From the NCBI GenBank assembly GCA_947497145.1, contig CANMFQ010000011.1:1-64000 (forward strand): a DNA stretch of 64,000 bases, given 5' to 3'. The notes under the pieces are model-generated. The model worked only from the letters and a program-made list of their open reading frames with translations, had not been told where the DNA came from and ran no database searches. Positions 14,872 through 24,000 of this stretch are shown here, one piece after another. This DNA comes from an uncultured Flavobacteriaceae bacterium (lineage in GTDB: Bacteria; Bacteroidota; Bacteroidia; Flavobacteriales; Flavobacteriaceae). Made by a program: the position numbers and the translations under genes. The stretch's first letter is position 1. Each line of letters opens with the position of its first letter.

Positions 14872-17820
14872 ATGAATAGATATGCAGAATTAATAGTTAC
14901 GCTTTCAGTCGTTATTACTGCAATAGTGTTTTATGTTTATGCATCGGGTTTTAAAGCTTATTTAAAGCTACATATTTCAAAACTAAAACTAAAAAAACCT
15001 ATTATTTTTCAGATGACAGTTTGGACTATAATGGCTGCTGCAATATTAGTAAACTGGTTTAGCCAATATTACAGTATTGAAATTTTTTCATATTTCTTAA
15101 ACCTGAATAATGGTTTAGAATCATTTTTTCATACAATCCGTGGTGTCATTGACCTAAATTCCGGTTTTCAAAGCATTTTTGATATTCCTAAAGCGATTAT
15201 GAACTTTTTAGTTAGGCCAATCATAGCTTTTTCAGGAACTTATTTGATGTACCTAACATTAAATTATTTACTATGCGAAGTGTATCAAAAATTTCAGTCC
15301 GTAAAAGCAGATAGAAGTATTCTAACATACTTCTACTTTACAGGGATTTTTATTCATCTTGTTATAAATACATTTTTGTATGCTCAATCAGATATTGTTT
15401 TTCAAAATGCTTTGGTTTTATCTTTAGAGTCTCTAGCTTATATTACTATTGGTATTATGGTTTTAATGTACATTAGGAGAGATGAAATTCAGGATTATTT
15501 TCAGATTCATGGAGGTCAATTGAATAAGTTAGAGAGCCAAGTTCTAAATAAACCAATAGCATTAATATTAATAGGTCTTTTCGTTTATAACATTCTATTA
15601 TTACCCAAAAATTTTGGATTCATTTTTTTTAAGCCAAAAGAAGCTTCTTTGATTCTATTGATTTTGTCAGCGTTTGGGATAGCCTACGCTATGAGAAAAT
15701 GGTTGTTTCGAAATTTGTTAGGGGCATTAGTGGACATTGTTGCTTCTTCAGATAAAAATAAACCTTTCCATAAAGTTCATTTTAACAGAAAGGTTTTAAA
15801 ATACACAGGCTTAATAATAGCTCTTGGTGTTCTGGCTGCAATATTAACCTCAATCTCAAAATTGGCTGTCATTTTTTGGCTAACTATTTTAGCCTTTTTA
15901 GCTGTTAATTTAGTTATTCTATTATTAGCTCTAGTAGCATTAATTGAAGGCGCATTTTTGGCATCAACAAAAGAAGAAAATTTGAGAAGCTTACCTTTCA
16001 AATTTTGGAAATTTAACTATAAATTTATTAGTTTATGTATTTTAAAGGCTAGCATACCTTTAATTGGAGTTCTTTTAATTGCATTTTCTCTCTATACTAT
16101 TAGTCCTCTAAACTCTTCAAATTATTCAACGATGGTAAGTGATTCTTTGTTGGATGAATCTGGCGAGTTAATTTTAGTGAATTTTAAAGGTCAAAGTCAT
16201 CCAGCTGTCGAGATAGAAGGTACAGAATGGATGAATAGAATGATCATTGCTCAAGAAGACAGAATGTTTTCAAATAGAGATAGTTGGTTATTTAGTTACA
16301 ATAACATGCACGGATTAAATTTAACAAATTTTAAAGGATCAAATTTGCTAAATCAAATAGTTAAAAATTTAAGCTTTACAGATTCAAGCGATCCATTTAG
16401 TGCATTAAGAAAACTTGCTGAGCTATCACCAAGCTATATGCTCAGTAATAAGTATTCTACACCTGAATTGTTGAAAATGTATAATACAATTGCTGGCTTT
16501 GGAGACGGAAATGGATACAGAGGGTCTTATTTAGCATCTTACAGACTATTTGATAGACCCTTAAGAGATTTAAATGAACTGGAACAATTACTACTTGTGG
16601 AAACATTGAAATACTCTAAAGGACTATCTATTGAAGAGAAGTTAGTCTTTACAAATAATTTTGAAGAACGAACAATTGATATTAAGAAAAGGCTTGTAAA
16701 CAAATTGATGAGATTTGAAAAAAAAGGTCTTGTAACAGAATTAGAATTAAGAAGGATTAGAAGGCAGCCTTTAAGGTTTAATGTTCAGGATTTTAAAGAT
16801 ATTTCAAAAAACGGAAAAATTGCTACAAATACAATGAGTACAGGAACTAGGTTGTTTATTGGTAAAACATTAAAAGAAAAAACCTCTTTTACTTCCATAA
16901 CAGTAAAGAATTTAGTGTCTGCTAAAAATGCAGATTCGTTATTCAGGATTAAAATGCGTAGGCATTTAATAAAAGATGATTATAGCCTAATGAATATTGC
17001 TATTGCAATTGATATTAAGTCTGGTAAAATAATTAGTCATTGGGGTAATAATAATGTTAACTCTGATTATACTACTGGAAATAATAATTTCGGTTTTCAA
17101 TTTGAAGCTGGTTCAACGATGAAACCTTTATTTTCTGCTTTAGCATTAAACCGAGGATTAGATAGAAATGATCTTCTTTTTGATGGACCATTGAGAGGAA
17201 GGTTCTCGCCTAAAAACTATACTTCGTATTCTTTTAAATATCATTCTGTCGAATGGTGTTTGGCAAAAAGTCTTAATGTACCTTGCGCAAATATGCTTAA
17301 TGTAGACTATCCAAATACCATAAAGGATTTAGATCAGATTTTAAAAGAGGTTGATGCTGAAAGTGGACCACATGATATAAATGTGATACTCGGCTACAAT
17401 AAAATTTCTATCAATAATTTAGGTAGCTTATATCAAGCGCTTTTTAATAAAGGTAAAATGAAAAAACTGACTTTATTGAATGAGGACGATAATGAAGAAA
17501 AACAAATCTTCGATTTTAACCATGCAAATCAAGTAAAACAATGGTTAGCTGCAACAGTTGATTATGGTTCCGCATCTCATCTTAAACAGTTACTACCAAG
17601 TAATGAAACATTTTATTCTAAAACTGGCACCTCAAATTCTGCAACGAGAGGTTGGTCTATCTTAGCAAATCAGGACATATTAATCGTAAGTATGGTTACT
17701 TATATGAATACTAAAGATGATAATAACCAATTTAAAGATACACCAGCGATTCCAGGGAGAAGCGGTGGTCATAGTGCAGGTTGGTTTGCAGGTTATTTAA
17801 TGCAAGAACTTTTAAAATAA
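14872..17820 (+). CDS. Polytopic membrane penicillin-binding protein (GT51-like plus transpeptidase)
   Basis: A 982-residue protein of unusual design. The first 415 or so residues hold about ten TM helices, whereas ordinary class A PBPs have one. A domain resembling glycosyltransferase family 51 follows: IIAQEDRMF (E462 in the place of the catalytic Glu) and GSNLLNQIVKNL matching the G.S.i.QQ..KNl motif. A penicillin-binding transpeptidase domain has all three active-site motifs: STMK (S748-K751), SLN (800-802) and KTGTS (K917-G919). It probably polymerises or crosslinks glycan on the outer face of the inner membrane. Several GT51 positions are divergent (NQ instead of QQ; no second clear Glu motif), so polymerase activity is uncertain. 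Last gene of the cassette; its stop marks the edge of coherent accessory DNA. Confidence 0.8.
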   Translation: MNRYAELIVTLSVVITAIVFYVYASGFKAYLKLHISKLKLKKPIIFQMTVWTIMAAAILVNWFSQYYSIEIFSYFLNLNNGLESFFHTIRGVIDLNSGFQSIFDIPKAIMNFLVRPIIAFSGTYLMYLTLNYLLCEVYQKFQSVKADRSILTYFYFTGIFIHLVINTFLYAQSDIVFQNALVLSLESLAYITIGIMVLMYIRRDEIQDYFQIHGGQLNKLESQVLNKPIALILIGLFVYNILLLPKNFGFIFFKPKEASLILLILSAFGIAYAMRKWLFRNLLGALVDIVASSDKNKPFHKVHFNRKVLKYTGLIIALGVLAAILTSISKLAVIFWLTILAFLAVNLVILLLALVALIEGAFLASTKEENLRSLPFKFWKFNYKFISLCILKASIPLIGVLLIAFSLYTISPLNSSNYSTMVSDSLLDESGELILVNFKGQSHPAVEIEGTEWMNRMIIAQEDRMFSNRDSWLFSYNNMHGLNLTNFKGSNLLNQIVKNLSFTDSSDPFSALRKLAELSPSYMLSNKYSTPELLKMYNTIAGFGDGNGYRGSYLASYRLFDRPLRDLNELEQLLLVETLKYSKGLSIEEKLVFTNNFEERTIDIKKRLVNKLMRFEKKGLVTELELRRIRRQPLRFNVQDFKDISKNGKIATNTMSTGTRLFIGKTLKEKTSFTSITVKNLVSAKNADSLFRIKMRRHLIKDDYSLMNIAIAIDIKSGKIISHWGNNNVNSDYTTGNNNFGFQFEAGSTMKPLFSALALNRGLDRNDLLFDGPLRGRFSPKNYTSYSFKYHSVEWCLAKSLNVPCANMLNVDYPNTIKDLDQILKEVDAESGPHDINVILGYNKISINNLGSLYQALFNKGKMKKLTLLNEDDNEEKQIFDFNHANQVKQWLAATVDYGSASHLKQLLPSNETFYSKTGTSNSATRGWSILANQDILIVSMVTYMNTKDDNNQFKDTPAIPGRSGGHSAGWFAGYLMQELLK

Positions 17821-17897
17821 AAGAATTTTGGGAAGCTTATTTCAATGAGAACTCATACACACTTGCAGATTATACAAGAGGTAAGATATCTATGTAA
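17821..17897 (+). pseudogene. C-terminal scrap of an unidentified gene
   Basis: The frame with stop at 17895-17897 reads EFWEAYFNENSYTLADYTRG and KISM and looks like a genuine protein C-terminus, but it has no start and begins at the stop codon of the PBP gene. It is most simply a host-gene tail left where the accessory DNA joined. The family is not recognised. Confidence 0.4.
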
Positions 17898-17908
17898 TTG
17901 GATATAAC

Positions 17909-18058
17909 CTATGCAGGCAGGTTTTTTGAATACAATGAAAGTAGTTTCCTTTGAGAAACGAACTGCAGAATGGCATAGCCTCTAATCTTTGAAGCTTTAG
18001 TAATACTATCAGTTAAATCAATTCCGTTTCTAAGCATTAAGCCAATTGCTATTAATCC
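17909..18058 (-). pseudogene. Phosphatase-like C-terminal fragment
   Basis: On the minus strand, 49 codons read GLIAIGLMLRNGIDLTDSIT, then KIRGYAILQFVSQRKLLSLY and a stop at 17911-17909. The pattern (a helix after a GRSG-type loop, then R.....Q..L...Y) resembles the end of small dual-specificity/tyrosine phosphatase-like proteins. The catalytic Cys loop would lie just upstream and is absent, as the frame is cut at about 18058. It converges on the scrap at 17821-17897. Confidence 0.45.
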
Positions 18059-18421
18059 AGATCTGCCCTACAAGACCTCGAAGGCAACTTCACCATCATA
18101 GGCAAAAACCAAGACGAAGCTGCAACTACATACCAAGGCACGCTACGGCTAACCGTGGCTGAAAACAATAGTGTATTAGCACAATGGCATATAGGGGGCG
18201 TTCAAGAGCAGGTGGGTACGGGCTTTTTTAAAGACAATATTTTGGTTATTAATTTTAGCTATCAGGGGGAGAATGCCTCTGTTTATAAAGGGGTGGTGGT
18301 TTACAAATGCCTTACCAAAGATTTTTTAGCGGGTTTTTGGTCTGAAGAACAGGGTAATCCATTATTTATGGGTGAAGAGCGGTGTTATAGAATAGGTACG
18401 CAGAAAGAGGTAGTGCATTAA
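18056..18421 (+). pseudogene. 5'-truncated conserved hypothetical gene
   Basis: An open frame bounded upstream by a stop at 18053-18055 contains protein-like sequence well before the first plausible start (GTG 18155): ALQDLEGNFTIIGKNQDEAA and TTYQGTLRLTVAENN lead into it. The 120 or so residues form a beta-rich pattern (GNF.I.G, YQGTLRL, VYKGVVVYKC, GFWSEEQG), reminiscent of small beta-barrel proteins of unknown function. Because coding sequence runs straight into the junction, the 5' end was probably lost by recombination. Its base composition is closer to the chromosome than to the cassette on the left. Confidence 0.55.
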
Positions 18422-18794
18422 ACCCTATTTATTTTATATTCAATGCGTTTTTTTCACCATACTGTATAACCGCTAACTAGCATCTAGGCAAAAAAGAAAA
18501 GAGCCGAGAAATAAGAAACAGGTCAAAGAAAAAAATCTTTGCTCTTGCTTCTTACAGCTTGGCTATCATAATACACCTAACATATTATACCCAGCGTTTT
18601 TATGCCATACTGTTAAGTTTCTACATGACTATGAATTAAATACTATACTAACGCTTCACTATAAGCCTTAGAAGCATCATAAAATATCCTTGTCATCAAA
18701 ATACAGCATCCCCAAGCTATTGGAGTTGCTGGAGGTAACAGAACGTTTTATTTTGATGTACTTCTAAGGTCTAAATGCAAGTGGGTATGAGGTG
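18422..18794. other. Noncoding stretch between convergent genes
   Basis: No coding frame is supported. It contains a long imperfect hairpin at 18502-18564 and a near-inverted pair around 18690-18770 (CTTAGAAGCATCATAAAAT versus a distant partner ATTTTGATGTACTTCTAAG, partly matching). Both could be transcription end structures for the converging gene fragment and sulfatase. Confidence 0.4.
18502..18564 (-). terminator. Imperfect long hairpin, possible terminator
   Basis: AGCCGAG, TAAGAA and CAAAGA on the left arm pair with TCTTTG, TTCTTA and CTTGGCT on the right, with small internal loops and an A-rich apical loop. It lies between convergent genes. No long T-run follows, so termination activity is only suggested. 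Confidence 0.35.
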
Positions 18795-20246
18795 TTACAT
18801 ACGTATCAAATTATTGAGTACGCCATTGAGCTCGGTAACTTTTTCGGGTAATTGCGCGGCCAAATTAGTTCGCTCATACGGATCTTTTTCTAAATCATAC
18901 AATTCATATGACCAAGAGCCGTCTTTTGAAGATCTATTGGGAATAAACTTCCAATTCTCGTGACGTAGTGCATATTTTCCTGAGTAGGTATGGTGTACCA
19001 TTTGCGTTCTACGTGATTTTTCGTTTTTATTTTTTAAAATCGGTAAAAAACTAGTGCTATCGCCCTGCGGATCAGCACTGTTTAAAACCTCAGAAAAGGT
19101 GGCGTACAAATCCATTATAGAAACAAGCTCATTGTTTGTAGTATTGGGGTTTACCATTGCAGGCCAACGCACTATAAAGGGAACACGATGCCCCCCTTCA
19201 TAAAGCGAACCTTTATGCCCTCTAAGATCACCACAACTTTTATGACCATAATCTTTACCATCATCACTTTTTGACACACCACCATTATCGCTTGAAACAA
19301 CCACTAGGGTATTTTCACGTATGCCCAAGGCGTCTAATTTTTTCATCAGCTGCCCCACAGTCCAGTCAAACTCAGCAACCATATCCCCTCTTTCACCTGC
19401 TTGGCTTTTTCCTTTAATAAAATCAGGCGGCGTACAAGGACGGTGTGGTGCCACTGTAGGCAGGTAAAGAAAGAAAGGCTTTTTTGCTTTCGCATTCTTT
19501 TCAATAAAATCTAACGATTTTTCAGTGAGTGTAGGGCCAATTTTGGTATCGTCCCAACCTTCAACCATCCAACCTTCATGTACTTCTAAAGCAGAAATAC
19601 CGGGGCGAGTAGGCTGATCTTTCTCACGCCAAATATTGGGTATTCCTTTGGTATAGCGATTTTCAATAAAGGCATGTGGTTCCGTATTATGTCCTCCGCC
19701 CGAACCAAAAAAATAGTCGAACCCTAAATCATTGGGGCCGCCAAAACTCGGACTCATAAAATTAACATCGCGGCTGCCTTTGAGGCCGCTTTCATGCCAA
19801 TCTTTACCTTCAACAGGCCTGAAACCCTTATTTTTATAAAAATTAATACCCAAATGCCATTTTCCAATGGCAGCAGTAGCATATCCTTTTTCCTTAAACA
19901 TATCGGCAATGGTAACCTCAGCCTTATCAATTAAAGGCGCATTAAAGGTTGACCATAGTACTTCTCTTTTTAAATTAGATCGCCATGCATACCTACCCGT
20001 AATAAAACTATACCTTGAAGGGGTACAAACCGATGATGCCGAATGTGCATTGGTAAAAAGCATCCCCTCTTTGGCTAGTTGATCCATATGTGGGGTGGGT
20101 ATTTTTGAATCTTTATTGTAGCAGCCTACATCACCAAAACCCATATCATCAGCCATAATAAAAATTACATTGGGCTTGTTGGTTTCAGTTTGCCCCTTAG
20201 TTTGAAAGGCTATCAGTAAAAAAAATAAAAAGTAAACATTTTTCAT
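18795..20246 (-). CDS. Secreted arylsulfatase-family sulfatase
   Basis: A formylglycine-dependent sulfatase of 483 residues. The start is taken at ATG 20246, which gives the signal peptide KNVYFLFFLLIAFQTKG; an upstream in-frame GTG adds 34 residues without signal character. Metal-site motif is IMADDMGFGD near the N-terminus. The sulfatase signature is C74-T-P-S-R, where Cys is converted to formylglycine, followed by ITGRYAWR. Later GKWHLG, and SSDNGG with downstream His/Lys, are the conserved substrate and metal residues. It probably removes sulfate from exported or algal polysaccharide in the periplasm. There is no SusCD pair nearby; it stands alone between an intergenic region and the DUF4132 cluster. 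Confidence 0.88.
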   Translation of the reverse strand: MKNVYFLFFLLIAFQTKGQTETNKPNVIFIMADDMGFGDVGCYNKDSKIPTPHMDQLAKEGMLFTNAHSASSVCTPSRYSFITGRYAWRSNLKREVLWSTFNAPLIDKAEVTIADMFKEKGYATAAIGKWHLGINFYKNKGFRPVEGKDWHESGLKGSRDVNFMSPSFGGPNDLGFDYFFGSGGGHNTEPHAFIENRYTKGIPNIWREKDQPTRPGISALEVHEGWMVEGWDDTKIGPTLTEKSLDFIEKNAKAKKPFFLYLPTVAPHRPCTPPDFIKGKSQAGERGDMVAEFDWTVGQLMKKLDALGIRENTLVVVSSDNGGVSKSDDGKDYGHKSCGDLRGHKGSLYEGGHRVPFIVRWPAMVNPNTTNNELVSIMDLYATFSEVLNSADPQGDSTSFLPILKNKNEKSRRTQMVHHTYSGKYALRHENWKFIPNRSSKDGSWSYELYDLEKDPYERTNLAAQLPEKVTELNGVLNNLIRM

Positions 20247-20541
20247 GGACGAGGGTTTGGTTCTATTATAATTTGAGATTGTAAGATAAACGTAATTTTT
20301 AGTATTCCAAATTCTCAAAAACAAAATTCTTACCCTTAGTACTGGCAAGTGTTATAAATTCATAGATTACAAAAAGTGCTTTTTACCTCCTATACTGTAA
20401 TACAATTTTGTACCACATCCGCTGCCTATATGATACGATCAAAACCACATATCAATTGAAAAGCTACACTTATCAAGTGGATACCTTTATTTTTATCATC
20501 AATTACTATATTAGTACACAGATATTTATAAAAACACAGCA

Positions 20542-20952
20542 ATGCTTCGCATACAATTAAAACGATTAGGTAAAAAGAAAGTAAAGCACCTTGATTATAC
20601 TGTAGAAAAAACACCTAAAACACTGCGAGAGTTAATTGAATTTTGTGTGCAATCAGAGGTGAAGCGCTACAATGAAAAGCGAGAAAATGTAGACTTACTA
20701 TCTTTTCTAACCCCAAAAGACATACAAGAGCAAGGTGAAAAAGGCAAAATAAGTATTGGCGACATTGAAAATAAAACGCTCGCTATAGCATCTGAAGCGA
20801 TTACCAATGCAGTACAAGGGTTTCAAGACGGACTATTTGTGGTTTTTATTGATGATGATGAAATCAAAGAAATAGATGAACCCCTTTCTATCACACCTAA
20901 TAGTACCATCGCATTTATACGTTTAACTTTTTTATCAGGCACCTATTGGTAA
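20542..20952 (+). CDS. Unknown 136-aa protein upstream of DUF4132 protein
   Basis: A soluble, mixed alpha/beta protein of 136 residues with no signal peptide. The first half is basic (LKRLGKKKVKHLDYTVEK) and helical (TLRELIEFCVQSEV). The second half ends in a hydrophobic strand pair around LFVVFIDDDEIKEIDEPLSI and STIAFIRLTFLSGTYW. I do not recognise a family. It is 57 bases upstream of the giant DUF4132 gene on the same strand and probably co-transcribed with it. Confidence 0.65.
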   Translation: MLRIQLKRLGKKKVKHLDYTVEKTPKTLRELIEFCVQSEVKRYNEKRENVDLLSFLTPKDIQEQGEKGKISIGDIENKTLAIASEAITNAVQGFQDGLFVVFIDDDEIKEIDEPLSITPNSTIAFIRLTFLSGTYW

Positions 20953-21009
20953 AAAAACATAAATCAAAACTTTCATAGTACAGCAACTATTAATTTATAA
21001 AAACACCGC

Positions 21010-24000
21010 ATGATCCCTAAAGAAACAGCTGATAAATTTATAGCATCAAAAGAGAAGATTAATCTTACCAAGGCTAGTTTTTCAAAATTCTCTGCCAAGT
21101 ACAAAACCCTTGGTATAATTATAAGCCGATTAGTGAATACGGCAAATGTGTATCACTACAATTACACAAAACTATATAAAGAGACTTTTGGAAACGATGT
21201 TTCCTTCAATCCATGGGTAACCAAAGAAGGGCTACAATTGGCAAAAACCCTTTTTGGACCTATACGAGCACCTTATATCGCCGAAGTTTGGGAGTTACTA
21301 AATACCCTACCCTATCAAAACGGTTATGACCGACGTCCGTTTCGAAAAGAACCAGACATTGATTTTGTTTATCGTAAAATAGCTGTACTTCAAAATTTGT
21401 ATTCATCAGGTGTAAACTTTGGTTTTGGAGACATGACTTTTAAAGAGCAACTACAATATGATGTTTATTATCAAAATGGTGATCACGCCTATCTCTTTGC
21501 CGTAGTCATTGAGAAAGGAGAAGAAAATTTAACTGAGCTAATTACTGATATTATCAACGCCGAAGATGAAATAGGCGGTGTAACAAGGCAACTTATCAAT
21601 GCTTTACTATTAACCACAAAACCAGCATACTGGCAGCTAGTTGGCAAATTATTATTAGCTGCACAACGACAAGAAGGCTTGCGGCAAACCATTTTAGAAA
21701 GTCTAGACCAAACGCAAATTGGTGCATTACAGTATATCATAAAAATTGTTTTAGAAAACGATCTTATGCGTTTTAGTAGCGTGGTTAGAGCGGTAGACAC
21801 TTGGTTTGGCTTTGGATGGGAAGCTCCTAAAAAAAGTACCATAAAACGTATTCTTGAACTCACGCATCATTTATTGGAAAACAAAACAGCCATTGACAAA
21901 TACCTTAAAAGCAACGATTTTATAGAAATCTATGTGAGTTTGTGGGTGATTGGCATTACCGATGTACATATGGCTATTGAAAAAGCTTTTGAAATACTCT
22001 ACAACAATCCTAACAAAAACTATAAACTTTTAGCCCTATTCTTTGTCAATGAAACGGAAAGAACCAATACCAGCATTATTTCTTATTTTGAGAAAGAAGT
22101 TGGTAAGGATGTAGAAATTGACTACTGGATGCTGCACGTTTTACCTGAACATAAATTTGATGATACTGTTTTTGAAAAACTAATCAGTACTACCAAAGCG
22201 CTGCCAAGTAAAGGAAAAGAATTTAAAAGTGCCGTTTTTTCATGGAAAAACTACCGCATTGAGCCCGATTATTTTTACTATCAATTGATTGAAAAAGCAA
22301 ATGACAATCAATTGCAGGCCATGGCTAGTGATATAAGTGCCATTGCTAGCACTAGCCGCGAGGGGTATATAAAAAAATTATTCCCTGACCACTACACCTA
22401 CTATTGGAATGCACGAAGCAACGAAAAAATAAAACGCATAGCTACAAGTACTTTAGGATGGAAACGTAATGTAATTCATCAAGCTATTTTAGATCGAAAC
22501 CAAACGGTAATGGCCACAGGTGTCACCCTTTTTAATGCCATAGAACTACAAGCTGAAGAAATCAATATTCTTGAAACTATTTTTGAGCGAAAAAACAAAC
22601 AATTACGTCAAGCTAGTATTCAATTGCTGGTGAAGCAACCTGAAGAAGTTGTAAAAACGAGTACCCAAAAATTAATACACTCAAAAAAAATTGACCAGCG
22701 ACTAGCAGCATTAGAAATACTATCTATTTTAGACGAGCAAAATATATATCCTACTTTTGTAAATGAACAGATAGAAACCTACAAGCAACGCTCTTCATTT
22801 CACAAAAATGAAGCTGTATTTTTAGAGAAATTTAATACCAATAGTACGCAGCATAATTTCGCCAATGGCTTTGGCGTTATCGATTATGACAATCTAACAC
22901 CTTTATACATTCCGCAGAAAAAATTTAAACCTAAAAAGGGTCTTTTAGATGGTTTATTAGGAAAAAATGAGCGTATCATTACCCGCTTTATAGACGAGAA
23001 AAAAACAATAAAAGTCGTAAACCAACTGATTGATTTATTTAAGAAAAATGAAAATCACGAATACCAATACAAAAGACGCAACGGCGAAGTACGCACTAGA
23101 CTAATCTCAGAAGAAATCACCACCACTGCGAAAAATGAGGATGCTACCGACCAAGAAAAACTTGAGGGTTTACCATTAGCCAAACTATGGATTGACTGGT
23201 ATCACAAAAGTAAACTCAATGATTATGAGCTCGAAGCTGCCATACATTTTTCTTCATCTTTCAGCAACCCCTATGGGTACTACAACCCTATCACGCCATA
23301 CCTTAAAAACTATATTCCAAATCTAGAAGAACTCCATTTACACAAGGGTTATCACTATAATACAATCAATGCTAATATCGCCACTATTTTAAAACATCTA
23401 TTACAGGTATTTGGCGATTTAGAAACCCTAAATCAATTTAAAACCGATCTTTTAGAAGATGCTATTGCAAATTTTCCAAAGGAATTAAAAATGAAAAGGC
23501 TAGACACCAATAGTTGGCGCAATGAAAATACTTTTTGGTGTGATGCTCTTGCCAATATTCCCTATTTAAATAGTGCTAAAAACACAAAAAGAACCTGGCA
23601 GTTAACACGGTTTCTAATGGCACAAAGCCTAGGGCATCCAAAAGTAATAACCAATTTAAAAGCGGTGCTACAATCGCCACCAAAAAAGAATAGATTTCCG
23701 AGAACTTCCGAGGCTACCTCCTTTTCACTCTACCGTAAAAACGAGATTACAAAAGATGATGTATTACTAGAAAGCATCCTCTCAGAAAGTCATATCATTA
23801 CCTTAGATGCAGCACATAGAAAAGACCAAAAATGGATTCAAGAACTACATCCGCCCTATGAAATTTATCCGCCTTTAAAAAAGAGTTTGCTTCAAATAGA
23901 ATTGGAGCGTGGCGAGCTAGAAACCGAAGCATCAAAATATATTACTAAAATGGGACCTATTGAAGGGGTACATTACTTTTTTAGCGTTTTAGAACGACTA

